From positions 1-10,768 of the forward strand of contig JAZOVD010000081.1 in assembly GCA_045658525.1 (NCBI GenBank): a stretch of 10,768 nt of DNA, read 5' to 3'. The notes below the pieces were generated by a model. That model saw only the letters and a list, made by a program, of their open reading frames with translations, did no database searches and was not told where the DNA came from. This stretch comes from SIG673 sp045658525 (lineage in GTDB: Bacteria > Bacillota > Clostridia > Oscillospirales > CAG-272). Shown here one piece after another: positions 1 through 6,774 of the stretch. Position numbers and translations under genes: made by a program. Numbering within the stretch: the stretch's first letter is position 1; every line of letters starts with the position of its first letter.

Positions 1-29
1 CTTATTGAGCGCGGACGGTTTCTTTATTC
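1..29. terminator. 3' half of a hairpin terminator cut by the window edge
   Basis: The window opens with a loop-like TTATT followed by GAGCGCGGACGG and a T-rich run (TTTCTTTATT). The first 13 bases (CTTATTGAGCGCG) are identical to the loop and right arm of the complete hairpin at 2498-2540. I infer that the left arm lies just outside the window and that this ends an upstream transcription unit before the sigma-factor promoter. The missing arm cannot be seen, so the call rests on the resemblance and the T-tract. Confidence 0.55.
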
Positions 30-47
30 ATAACTTTATGCTATAAT
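19..47 (+). promoter_or_regulatory. Probable promoter of the sigma factor / beta-propeller operon
   Basis: A consensus -10 box TATAAT (42-47) is preceded by TGC, giving an extended -10 (TGn). The hexamer 17 bp upstream (19-24, TTTCTT) is a poor -35 box, as often seen with extended -10 promoters. Transcription would start near 54 and leave a leader of roughly 75 bases before the start codon. The box looks like housekeeping sigma-A; I see no second promoter suggesting autoregulation by the ECF-like factor. Confidence 0.55.
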
Positions 48-115
48 AAATTAACCAATATTTGTAACCCTTATGATAAAAAATCTGTCTTTAAAGATGA
101 GACCCTGAATACGAT

Positions 116-122
116 AAAGGAG
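116..122 (+). promoter_or_regulatory. Ribosome binding site that selects a TTG start
   Basis: AAAGGAG lies 8 bases before TTG at 131. The in-frame GTG (122) overlaps this site and the in-frame ATG (125) is only 2 bases from it, so both are too close for initiation. The TTG start also gives the N-terminus MEDAQIIEMYWAR, the usual beginning of this sigma-factor family. Confidence 0.75.
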
Positions 123-130
123 TGATGATT

Positions 131-691
131 TTGGAAGACGCTCAGATAATCGAAATGTACTGGGCACGCACCGAGGACGCGCTGCTCGAAACTCAGAATA
201 AGTACGGCAGATACTGCCACAGCATCGCTTACAATATCCTGCACGATACAGAGGATTCCGAGGAATGCGTAAACGATACATTTCTCAGTGCCTGGAACTC
301 CATGCCGCCGCACAGACCTCAAAAGCTTTCGTTTTTTCTCGGAAAAATAACCAGAAACCATGCGCTTAACCGTTACGAAATGTATCACGCACAAAAGCGC
401 GGTGCGGGTCAGGCGGAGCTTGTTTTTGATGAAATAAGCGAATGTATCCCCAATAGCGAAGACGGAGCGGAGCCTACGGATGAAATATTTTTCAAAGAGG
501 TGCTAAACCGTTTTCTGCGCTCACTTCCGGAAGAAACGATGATCATCTTTCTTCGCAGATACTGGTTTTTCTGCTCCGTAAAGGATATAGCGGACTCACT
601 TGCGCTGAGCGAAAGCAAGGTCAAGGTAACTCTTATGAGAACGAGAGATAAATTCAGGGCATTTTTGGAGAAAGAAGGTGTTACCGTATGA
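131..691 (+). CDS. ECF-like sigma-70 family RNA polymerase sigma factor
   Basis: This 186-residue protein should direct RNA polymerase to a small set of promoters. Sigma region 2 covers about residues 8-85, with the core-binding and -10 recognition segment around EDSEECVNDTFLSAW (41-55) and ITRNHALNRY (73-82). A linker of about 45 residues follows. Region 4 covers about 130-182, with a helix-turn-helix near VKDIADSLALSESKVKVTL (150-168). Only regions 2 and 4 are present, the ECF architecture. The family is common in Clostridia, usually next to a membrane protein gene that acts as anti-sigma factor. The start is TTG at 131, chosen from the ribosome binding site and the N-terminal family match; GTG 122 and ATG 125 are alternatives. 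The stop overlaps the next start codon (ATGA), so the two genes are translationally coupled. Target promoters cannot be deduced from this window. Confidence 0.9.
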   Translation: MEDAQIIEMYWARTEDALLETQNKYGRYCHSIAYNILHDTEDSEECVNDTFLSAWNSMPPHRPQKLSFFLGKITRNHALNRYEMYHAQKRGAGQAELVFDEISECIPNSEDGAEPTDEIFFKEVLNRFLRSLPEETMIIFLRRYWFFCSVKDIADSLALSESKVKVTLMRTRDKFRAFLEKEGVTV

Positions 692-2496
692 AAAAGCAAA
701 AAATGATACGGGCTTTTGATATGGTGGACGATGATCTGCTCGAAAGCGCTGACCCAAGCAACGCTCCCGTTGCAAAAAAGAAACGTATAAGTATTACTTG
801 GCTATCGGTCGCGGCTTGTTTGGCGCTCGCGTTTTTAACACTCGGACTTTGGCTGTTCATCCCGTACAGAACCACACCGCCAAGCGTTTCTAAATACTCG
901 GAAAGCGAATACTACTCCGTGATAAAAAAACTAAATGCCGTTACGTATGAAAAGCCGAAATATAAAAATAATTTTGATAAGTATTTCAGTGATAATAAGG
1001 ATTATGACGACGGCGACCGCGATGGAGTAATTATCGGAAGCGAAGAATACGAGGAAGTAACAGACAATCAGGTAGATGGGGTTATAGAAGGCGACCGCAT
1101 AAAGCGCAGCAGCGAATACATCTATTATCTTGATAGAAATCACACCATTTCTGTATATTCTATCGCCGGAGATGAGTCTCAACTGGTAGGAAGCTATTCG
1201 CTCAAGCAAAGCTTACGTAATGCATACTTCTCCTCATCACGGGATGAGATCTATCTTTCCGAGGATTGTACTCAGATCACCGTTGTAGTACCTTATTCAA
1301 AATCAGGACCAAGCGGTATCTCTTGCGTATCGGTCGTCTCGCTTGACGTAACAGACCCTGCCAATATTACGGAAAAGGATAAAATAACATTCAGCGGAAG
1401 CTATATCTCGTCGCGTTTGGTAAACGGAAAGCTGCTTCTTATGACTAAATTTTCCGTCAAAACTAACCCCGATTTTTCAAAAGAAGAAATTTTCCTTCCG
1501 CAGATAACCCATATAAACGGAAATACAAACAGCATTTCTCCTTACGATATAATCGCGCCCGATAAGCTGACGAGCGCAAGCTATACCGTAATATCCAAAA
1601 TTGACGAAAAAACGCTTTTAATAGAGGATTGCTCGGCTATTCTTTCGTTTTCTGATGAAATGTACGTTTCAAAAAACAATATCTTCGCAACGAGAGAATA
1701 TACGGATAACGGGCTTGTCAACAGAAAGACCTTAACTGAGATAGTATGCGTCTCTTATACAGGCGAGGGACTTGAATACAAGGGCTCGGTTACCGTTGAC
1801 GGAGCTGTAAAGGATCAGTACAGTCTTGATGAGCACAACGGGATTTTAAGGGTCGTAACGACTACGAGCAAAACCTCTTTTAGTGACACCAACGCCGATC
1901 TTTACTGTATAAATATCTCTGATTTCAAGATATTAGCAAGCGTAAAGGCGTTTGCCCCCGAGGGGGAGACCGTATGCTCGGTTCGTTTTGACGGAGATGA
2001 CGTGTATGTCTGCACAGCCGTAAAGGTAGCGTTTAACGATCCCGTATTTTTCTTCGATCTTAGCGATCTTAACAATATAACCTACAAGCACACGGGAGAT
2101 ATACCGGGTTATTCCGATTCTCTTGTGAATTTCGGTAACGGTTATCTTTTGGGTATAGGAGCGGGCGACACCAGACGGTCATTCAAGATAGAGGTGTACG
2201 AGGAGACTGAAAACGGTGTAAGCTCTGTTTGCAAATACGAAATGAATGCTATATGGTCGGAGCTTTATAAAGCATACTATATAAACAGAGAAATGGGCTT
2301 TATCGGATTCGGCATATATTCCTATGAACATTCTGAGAGAGACCGTTATATACTGTTGTATTTTGACGGATACGAGCTTCGCGAGCTTGTAAACGTTGAG
2401 CTTTCGGGCGGAACGTATTATCCGCGCGGTGTGTATATAGACGGGTATCTTTATATGTTTGGAGACTCTGAATTTAAGGTCGTTCAGGTGGAATGA
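688..2496 (+). CDS. Membrane-anchored beta-propeller protein, probable anti-sigma factor or sensor
   Basis: This 602-residue protein has three visible parts. Residues 1-33 form a short cytoplasmic tail with the acidic motif VDDDLLESA (13-21), similar to the tail motif of membrane partners of clostridial ECF-like sigma factors. Residues 34-60 are one hydrophobic helix preceded by KKKR, giving a cytoplasmic N-terminus. The remainder is an extracellular domain matching the secreted beta-propeller family (Pfam Beta_propel): the hallmark TDNQVDGVIEGDRIKRS (125-141) is followed by repeating blades such as EYIYYLDRNHTISVYS, DLYCINISDFKILASV and PVFFFDLSDLNN. ATGA coupling to the sigma gene suggests stoichiometric production. 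My inference is that the tail holds the sigma factor at the membrane and the propeller senses an envelope or extracellular signal. No classical zinc-binding anti-sigma motif (HxxxCxxC) is present, and the ligand is unknown. Confidence 0.82.
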   Translation: MKKQKMIRAFDMVDDDLLESADPSNAPVAKKKRISITWLSVAACLALAFLTLGLWLFIPYRTTPPSVSKYSESEYYSVIKKLNAVTYEKPKYKNNFDKYFSDNKDYDDGDRDGVIIGSEEYEEVTDNQVDGVIEGDRIKRSSEYIYYLDRNHTISVYSIAGDESQLVGSYSLKQSLRNAYFSSSRDEIYLSEDCTQITVVVPYSKSGPSGISCVSVVSLDVTDPANITEKDKITFSGSYISSRLVNGKLLLMTKFSVKTNPDFSKEEIFLPQITHINGNTNSISPYDIIAPDKLTSASYTVISKIDEKTLLIEDCSAILSFSDEMYVSKNNIFATREYTDNGLVNRKTLTEIVCVSYTGEGLEYKGSVTVDGAVKDQYSLDEHNGILRVVTTTSKTSFSDTNADLYCINISDFKILASVKAFAPEGETVCSVRFDGDDVYVCTAVKVAFNDPVFFFDLSDLNNITYKHTGDIPGYSDSLVNFGNGYLLGIGAGDTRRSFKIEVYEETENGVSSVCKYEMNAIWSELYKAYYINREMGFIGFGIYSYEHSERDRYILLYFDGYELRELVNVELSGGTYYPRGVYIDGYLYMFGDSEFKVVQVE

Positions 2497-2497
2497 T

Positions 2498-2540
2498 AAA
2501 AGAAGTCCGCGCTCTTATTGAGCGCGAACTTCTTTTATTT
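2498..2540. terminator. Bidirectional intrinsic terminator between convergent genes
   Basis: The arms 2498-2514 and 2520-2536 pair at 16 of 17 positions (one C/A mismatch at 2507/2527) around a TTATT loop. The inner seven pairs are GC-rich, the outer part is A-rich on the left and T-rich on the right, so it can act in both directions. It begins 2 bases after the stop of the beta-propeller gene. It also contains the stop codon of the opposing beta-helix gene (2535-2537), so it ends both units. Confidence 0.88.
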
Positions 2541-3773
2541 AACGTAGCTACTGTTTTTATCCTTACCTGTTTTTCTACGGTATTCATCAAGGTCGTTAAA
2601 ATTCTCTCCGCCGAAACGGTTAATCAAGACCTCGTTCGGTGTATAAAGGTTATTATCAAGCGTCATTTGCGCCTCCGCCTCGGCAGATATGATCGAGTAT
2701 ATCGCCGCGCCCACAGGCGCGTTTCCGAATACGTTATCGGAAATAACGAGATTTCCGCCCTCGGTTGCGTGCGGAATACGCCAAAGGAATATATGATGTC
2801 CCATCGGCTGAGGCCATATCTCCGACTTTCTCGGCAACGTTTCTCCAAGCATAGCGAACCCGCAGCCTGCGTTTTTACATATATTACCCGTAAAGCTCGA
2901 ATCTATCGGAAGCTTGTCTCTATATTCAAACGCCGCCATTCCGTATGTATCAAACGTGTTGCCGCGGCATACGAAATTCCTCGCGGGCACGGTCTTTTCA
3001 CCGGGTCCTTGGTGGGTAACGCAGGAATCGTAAACGTTTTTAAACGTACAATCCTCAACGAGTATATCGTTTCCGTGCTCCCATATCTCAAAGCCGTTTC
3101 CAAAACGTATTTTGAGATCTCTGTTCCAGCCGCAACCGCCGATATTTTCAAAGTCACATCTGCGGACGGTAATGTTATCGCCGTTACCCGCAAGCCCGTG
3201 AACTCCGCTATTCATTATCCTTATATCCTCAACCGTAAGATCGGGCCTCAAAATACCGATAGATCTTTGATTATAGGAAATGACCTCTATATGTGAGTAA
3301 TACTTTGCTGGATTTTGCTCGGAATACAGAAGTACCTCCTGCTCCGAATATCTGCCTCTGTACCGTTCGCCCTCGGAAAATCTGCTGTCCCAGAAATCAC
3401 CCTGAGCGGAAAGCTCGTCCTTATTCCAACGAAGCGTTGCGCTGCACTCGTTTTCATTAAAAACAAAGTTGCCGACGTCTCCCGGAATAGCCTTTACGCA
3501 TTTCCAGACGTTTTCCTTATCCGTCTTTACCCAATCAGTATCCGCGCTTGCGTCGGTAGAACCGCAGAATGTCGGCTTTTCTCCCTCTCCGTAAGCTCCG
3601 TATGTCACTCCCGCGGCAGTAACGAGCTTATTTCTGTAAAAGCTACCGCGTTTAAAAAGCACCTTGTCTCCGTGTTTTATCTGTAATTTCAGGTAATCCT
3701 TTACCGCTTTTTCGGGTAAAAGACCGTCGTTTTCATCATTTCCGTTTTTATTATCAACGTAATATACCGCCAT
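2535..3773 (-). CDS. Right-handed parallel beta-helix protein (polysaccharide-lyase/hydrolase-like)
   Basis: This 412-residue protein starts with AVYYVDNKNGNDENDG (2-17), the typical opening strand of pectate-lyase-like beta-helix proteins, then HGDKVLFKRGSFYR (34-47). Stacked coils with regularly spaced N, I, V and C follow: LTVEDIRIMNSGVHGL (179-194), NITVRRCDFENIGG (200-213), DILVEDCTFKNVYDS (236-250), NFVCRGNTFDTYG (266-278), NLVISDNVFGNAPV (341-354). The C-terminal FNDLDEYRRKTGKD tail is common in such proteins. The fold suggests cleavage or modification of an acidic or plant-type polysaccharide, but I cannot assign a CAZy family or catalytic residues. No signal peptide is visible, so it is probably cytoplasmic. 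The start is ATG at 3773, with AGGAG 8 bases upstream. An in-frame GTG at 3809 would overlap the -10 box and lie upstream of the expected transcript start. It follows sigF directly without a terminator but has its own promoter. Confidence 0.8.
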   Translation of the reverse strand: MAVYYVDNKNGNDENDGLLPEKAVKDYLKLQIKHGDKVLFKRGSFYRNKLVTAAGVTYGAYGEGEKPTFCGSTDASADTDWVKTDKENVWKCVKAIPGDVGNFVFNENECSATLRWNKDELSAQGDFWDSRFSEGERYRGRYSEQEVLLYSEQNPAKYYSHIEVISYNQRSIGILRPDLTVEDIRIMNSGVHGLAGNGDNITVRRCDFENIGGCGWNRDLKIRFGNGFEIWEHGNDILVEDCTFKNVYDSCVTHQGPGEKTVPARNFVCRGNTFDTYGMAAFEYRDKLPIDSSFTGNICKNAGCGFAMLGETLPRKSEIWPQPMGHHIFLWRIPHATEGGNLVISDNVFGNAPVGAAIYSIISAEAEAQMTLDNNLYTPNEVLINRFGGENFNDLDEYRRKTGKDKNSSYVK

Positions 3774-3799
3774 AACGAATACTCCTATCGTTTTTTTAC

Positions 3800-3831
3800 A
3801 GTATATCACATTTTTTCGATAAGTTCAAGAG
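3800..3831 (-). promoter_or_regulatory. Strong sigma-A-type promoter of the beta-helix gene, overlapping the sigF stop codon
   Basis: On the minus strand, TTGAAC (3828-3823) is separated by exactly 17 bp from TATACT (3805-3800), which is preceded by TGA (extended -10). The -35 box contains the TGA stop codon of sigF (3827-3825). Transcription would begin near 3793, leaving a leader of about 20 bases including the ribosome binding site. The -10 surroundings and -35 flank are identical to the promoter at 10521-10552. Confidence 0.75.
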
Positions 3832-4553
3832 CATAACGCTTTTTTTAATGCCAAAAGTATCTTTTGTTCCTCGCGCGATATTTTGACCTGAGTAAGTCCG
3901 AGACGTTTTCCCGTCTCGCACTGCGAAAGATCGCTGAAATAACGCAAGGTTATTATCTCGCGCCAAAGCGGCGGCAATTTTCGTATCGCCTCCGCAAGCG
4001 CTATCCTGTCGGTTATCTTCTCAAACGTACAGCTTTCGTCCGCTATACTGTTTTCAAGCGTGACCGAATCCTCGTCTCCGCCCAACGGCTCGTCAAGCGA
4101 ATATACCGCGGAGACGGCTTCCATTGAATATACTATTTCATCGGGAGAAAGACCTGTTATTTCCGAAAGCTCTGATATTCTCGGATCTCGCCCGTTTTCT
4201 TTTATAAAGCGTTCTCTTGCCGCCATCACGAGGCTTCCCTGTTTTTTTATCGTTCTGCCGACCTTTATCGGACCGTCATCACGCAGAAAACGTCTTATCT
4301 CTCCCATTATAAGCGGTGTAGCGTAGGTCGAAAACACCGTACCGAACGACGGATCAAAGCTTCTTGCCGCCTTTATCATTCCTATTACGCCTATCTGCAC
4401 CAGATCCTCGTATTCCGCGCCCCTGCCTATGAAATGACGCGCCGCCTTCTTTACAAGTCCGAGGTTTTGATCAACAAGTATGTCAAGAGCCTTCTTGTCT
4501 CCCGACCTTATACGGCAAAGAAGCTCAATGTTTTCGATTTGACTTTCGTTCAT
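3825..4553 (-). CDS. sigF: Forespore RNA polymerase sigma factor SigF (SpoIIAC)
   Basis: Sigma-F is the first compartment-specific sporulation sigma factor, active in the forespore after asymmetric division. The 242-residue length fits the SigF/SigB/SigG group (B. subtilis SigF is about 255). Region 2 spans about residues 20-92, with YEDLVQIGVIGMIKAARSFD (48-67) and FSTYATPLIMGEIRRFLRDDG (74-94), nearly family consensus. Region 3 spans about 96-150 and region 4 about 186-240, with a helix-turn-helix near CETGKRLGLTQVKISREEQK (212-231). Sequence alone could also suggest SigG or SigB; the adjacent spoIIAA and spoIIAB decide for SigF. It begins 42 bases after spoIIAB, with GGGTGAGG just upstream of ATG, so it is cotranscribed. 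Activity should be controlled by SpoIIAB binding. No terminator follows; the promoter of the beta-helix gene overlaps the stop. Confidence 0.93.
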   Translation of the reverse strand: MNESQIENIELLCRIRSGDKKALDILVDQNLGLVKKAARHFIGRGAEYEDLVQIGVIGMIKAARSFDPSFGTVFSTYATPLIMGEIRRFLRDDGPIKVGRTIKKQGSLVMAARERFIKENGRDPRISELSEITGLSPDEIVYSMEAVSAVYSLDEPLGGDEDSVTLENSIADESCTFEKITDRIALAEAIRKLPPLWREIITLRYFSDLSQCETGKRLGLTQVKISREEQKILLALKKALCS

Positions 4554-4595
4554 ACCTCACCCATTTCCGCATCAGCTTGACCAAAGACACTCTTT

Positions 4596-5036
4596 TTATA
4601 TCTCTTTCAGTCTTTTTACCATAGTAACGGTAGTTCCCTTACCGACTCCCGAACGAACGGTAAGATCATCGGTAAAGCTCTCCATTATCGAAAATCCCAT
4701 TCCGCCACGTTCTCCGAGCGGATCAGAGGTATATAAAGGCGTCATCGCAAGACCTATGTCAGCTATACCGCAGCCGCTGTCCCTGACCTTTATTATCAGA
4801 GTGCGGTCATCACTTATGCTTACTTTTATGTACACCTTGCCGTTATCAACGCCACGATAACCGTGAACGATAGCGTTCGTTACCGCCTCGGAGACCGCAG
4901 TGCGTATATCGGTAAGCTCGTCCACAGTCGGATCGAGCTGAGCGCAAAAGGCTGATACCGCGTATCGCGCGAAGCTTTCGTTTACTGATTTTGCCGGAAA
5001 GGTAAACTCCGCCTCGTTTATTATCCTTCTTTTCAT
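4596..5036 (-). CDS. spoIIAB: Anti-sigma-F factor / serine protein kinase SpoIIAB
   Basis: SpoIIAB is a cytoplasmic GHKL-fold ATPase. With ATP it binds sigma-F and keeps it inactive, and it phosphorylates SpoIIAA. The 146 residues match the B. subtilis protein in length. The N-box is SEAVTNAIVHGY (49-60, with E50 and N54 as Mg-ATP ligands), the G1 box is DSGCGI (86-91), and the G2 box with ATP lid is GERGGMGFSIM (108-118); all key residues are intact. TSDPLGERGGMGF is close to the family signature. It begins one base after the spoIIAA stop (TGA-T-ATG) behind a strong GGAGGGGG ribosome binding site, so translation is tightly coupled, as expected for partners whose ratio matters. Confidence 0.95.
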   Translation of the reverse strand: MKRRIINEAEFTFPAKSVNESFARYAVSAFCAQLDPTVDELTDIRTAVSEAVTNAIVHGYRGVDNGKVYIKVSISDDRTLIIKVRDSGCGIADIGLAMTPLYTSDPLGERGGMGFSIMESFTDDLTVRSGVGKGTTVTMVKRLKEI

Positions 5037-5037
5037 A

Positions 5038-5370
5038 TCACTTTTCCCCCTCCGTGCGTTCTATCGGTATTATCTTATCTGTTCCCGCAAGCCTGAGCAC
5101 TCTCTCCGCGCTCCTGCCGGGGTTCAATATTTTAAGCGTTCCGCCCATCTCCTTTACGTGCGTATAACGCCCGAGTATAAGACCTAAGCCGGAGCTATCC
5201 ATAAACCCGACGCTTTTCAGGTCAAGGCAAACGGTACTCGCTCCCGATTCATATATCTGTCGGTCTATCTCCTCGCGTGCCGCCTTAGCCGAATGATGGT
5301 CTATCTCTCCGCTCAGCGTGACCTTTAACGTATCCTCTGTTATCTCGTATTTTGCGGTCAGTACGTTCAT
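5038..5370 (-). CDS. spoIIAA: Anti-anti-sigma factor SpoIIAA (STAS domain)
   Basis: SpoIIAA releases sigma-F from SpoIIAB when dephosphorylated (in the forespore by SpoIIE, which is not in this window). The 110-residue protein is one STAS domain. GEIDHHSAKAAREEID (21-36) matches the conserved GELDHH region, and FMDSSGLGLILGRY (56-69) carries the phosphoacceptor loop. By alignment with B. subtilis Ser58, the phosphorylated residue should be Ser59. An in-frame TAA directly precedes the ATG, so no upstream start is possible. The likely ribosome binding site, AAAGGA, is unusually far from the ATG (13 bases), which may weaken initiation. It is the first gene of the operon. Confidence 0.95.
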   Translation of the reverse strand: MNVLTAKYEITEDTLKVTLSGEIDHHSAKAAREEIDRQIYESGASTVCLDLKSVGFMDSSGLGLILGRYTHVKEMGGTLKILNPGRSAERVLRLAGTDKIIPIERTEGEK

Positions 5371-5413
5371 TTAACGTACACCGTCCTTTCCTGTTTATTT
5401 TTACTTCTGTTCA

Positions 5414-5446
5414 ATTATACCTCACCCTGCTTGCAAAAACTGTCAA
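5414..5446 (-). promoter_or_regulatory. Possible spoIIA operon promoter
   Basis: On the minus strand there is a perfect TATAAT (5419-5414) and a perfect TTGACA (5446-5441), but they are 21 bp apart, well beyond the 16-18 bp usual for sigma-A. In B. subtilis this operon is read by sigma-H (AGGA-type -35, GAAT-type -10); I could not find a well-spaced sigma-H match in 5371-5562. The TATAAT may work with a weaker -35, or the real promoter may be different. Confidence 0.35.
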
Positions 5447-5498
5447 AATAAGGCGCATAAAAAAATTTTTATCGGTAAAAAAGTTTATCTTTATGTAC

Positions 5499-5527
5499 TT
5501 GTATTTTGGGCATATATATGGTATAAT
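5499..5527 (+). promoter_or_regulatory. Promoter of the DUF1015 / GH78 unit
   Basis: TTGTAT (5499-5504), a 17-bp spacer and a perfect TATAAT (5522-5527) preceded by TGG give an extended -10 sigma-A-type promoter. It diverges from spoIIA. The upstream stretch 5455-5490 is A/T-rich with A- and T-runs, which could act as an UP element. The start codon at 5563 has AGAGGA (5549-5554) 8 bases upstream. Confidence 0.7.
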
Positions 5528-5562
5528 CACGAAAAAGACATATAAATGAGAGGATAAAAATT

Positions 5563-6774
5563 ATGAGAGAGCCTTTATTCACTCCCGCGGATATGCTTCT
5601 TCCCAAAAATAACTTTGAAAGCTGGTCTGTAATTGCCTGCGACCAGTTTACGTCCAGACCCGATTACTGGGCTGACGCGGAAAAAATAGCAAAAGAAAAG
5701 CCGAGCACGCTCGACCTTATATATCCCGAGGTATATCTCGAAAAGACAGACCCCGTAAAGGTAACCGAAAAGATAAATCTCAAAATGAACGAGTATCTTA
5801 ATTCCGATATATATAACGAATACAAGAACGCCTTTATATACGTTGAACGCACCCAGAGCGACGGAAAGGTACGCTCTGGCATAGTAGGAAAGGTCGATCT
5901 TGAACGTTACGATTACCGCGAGGGCGCGCAAGCGGAGATAAGAGCTACCGAAAAAACGGTTCTCGAAAGAATACCTCCGAGAGTTGAGATAAGAAAGAAC
6001 GCCTCCTGCGAGCTTCCGCACGTTCTTATGCTTATGGACGATAAAAACGAAACGGTTATGGGCGAGATAATGGCTGAAAAAGACAGCTTTGTCAAGCTCT
6101 ACGACTTCGAGCTTATGCTCGGCGGCGGACATCTCCGCGGTTGGCTCGTTCCCGAAGGATATAACGAAAAAATATCCTCTGCCGTTGACGCTCTCGGAAG
6201 CGGAAACGAAATGAGACTCGCGGTCGGTGACGGAAACCACTCACTTGCTTCCGCGAAAGCCTGCCACGACCAATTCCCCGACAAAATAGACCGTTTCGCC
6301 CTCGTTGAGCTTGTAAATATACACTCTCCCGCGCTTGAATTTGAGCCTATATACAGGACAGTCGAAAGCATTGACATTTCAAAGCTCCAAGAGGCGTTTG
6401 AGAATTTTCTCACAGAAAACGGAGCGTCACTTGACGGCGGAGAGCAAAAGATAACATTCGTATATGGCGACAATAAAAGGGACTACTGCGTAAAAAATCC
6501 GCCCCACAGTCTTGCTGTTGGAACGGTACAGTTATTCCTTGACAAGGTAAAGGCGAGCTTTGACGGTATGGCTGTTGACTACATCCACGGAGAGGACGAG
6601 GTCCTTACGATAGCCAAAAAACCCAACGCCTGCGGATTTTTGTACGGCGGAATAGGCAAGAGCGAGCTTTTCCCCGCGGTAGAAAAGGACGGAACGCTCC
6701 CGAGAAAAACGTTCTCGATGGGAACGGCGAGAGATAAGAGATACTACACTGAGGTTCGCAAAATAAGACTCTGA
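5563..6774 (+). CDS. DUF1015 family protein
   Basis: This 403-residue, apparently soluble protein matches DUF1015 over its whole length. It has an N-terminal block with WSVIACDQFTSRPDYW (21-36), a central IRATEKTVLERIPPRVEIRK (126-145), and the most diagnostic motif VGDGNHSLASAKACHD (221-236). Many DUF1015 proteins have DGHHR here; this member has DGNHS, a variant I believe is common among clostridial homologues. The motif resembles the active-site region of ParB-like free serine kinases (SerK, SbnI), so a role in serine or phosphoserine metabolism is possible, but that is inference and no biosynthetic serine gene lies in this window. It has its own promoter and is followed after 51 bases, with no terminator, by the GH78 gene, so they may be cotranscribed. 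Confidence 0.82.
   Translation: MREPLFTPADMLLPKNNFESWSVIACDQFTSRPDYWADAEKIAKEKPSTLDLIYPEVYLEKTDPVKVTEKINLKMNEYLNSDIYNEYKNAFIYVERTQSDGKVRSGIVGKVDLERYDYREGAQAEIRATEKTVLERIPPRVEIRKNASCELPHVLMLMDDKNETVMGEIMAEKDSFVKLYDFELMLGGGHLRGWLVPEGYNEKISSAVDALGSGNEMRLAVGDGNHSLASAKACHDQFPDKIDRFALVELVNIHSPALEFEPIYRTVESIDISKLQEAFENFLTENGASLDGGEQKITFVYGDNKRDYCVKNPPHSLAVGTVQLFLDKVKASFDGMAVDYIHGEDEVLTIAKKPNACGFLYGGIGKSELFPAVEKDGTLPRKTFSMGTARDKRYYTEVRKIRL

Noticed and set aside
88..97. Perfect palindrome TCTTTAAAGA in the sigma-factor leader
   Set aside because: It is only 10 bp and A/T-rich; several such palindromes are expected by chance in a window of this size, and it is not repeated near other promoters.
54..130. 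Riboswitch or structured leader before the sigma factor gene
   Set aside because: The leader is only about 75 bases, A/T-rich, and lacks conserved elements or a stable stem that I can recognise.
2493..3296. Long plus-strand open frame (267 codons) opposite the beta-helix gene
   Set aside because: It is rich in arginine and has no recognisable domain or ribosome binding site, and it runs through the terminator and antisense to a well-supported gene.
3800..3807. GATATACT as a sigma-E (mother-cell) -10 box, which would make the beta-helix gene a sporulation gene
   Set aside because: It matches CATACAnT at only 6 of 8 positions and there is no ATA-type -35 at the right distance, while a sigma-A-type pair with a 17-bp spacer fits well.
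3825..4553. SigG or SigB identity for the sigma factor
   Set aside because: The gene is directly downstream of spoIIAA and spoIIAB in the canonical spoIIA order; no sigB regulators (rsb genes) or spoIIG genes are present.
5575..6240. Minus-strand open frame of 221 codons opposite the DUF1015 gene
   Set aside because: The translation resembles no family, is biased to F/Y/V runs typical of antisense reading, and the plus strand holds a clear conserved protein.
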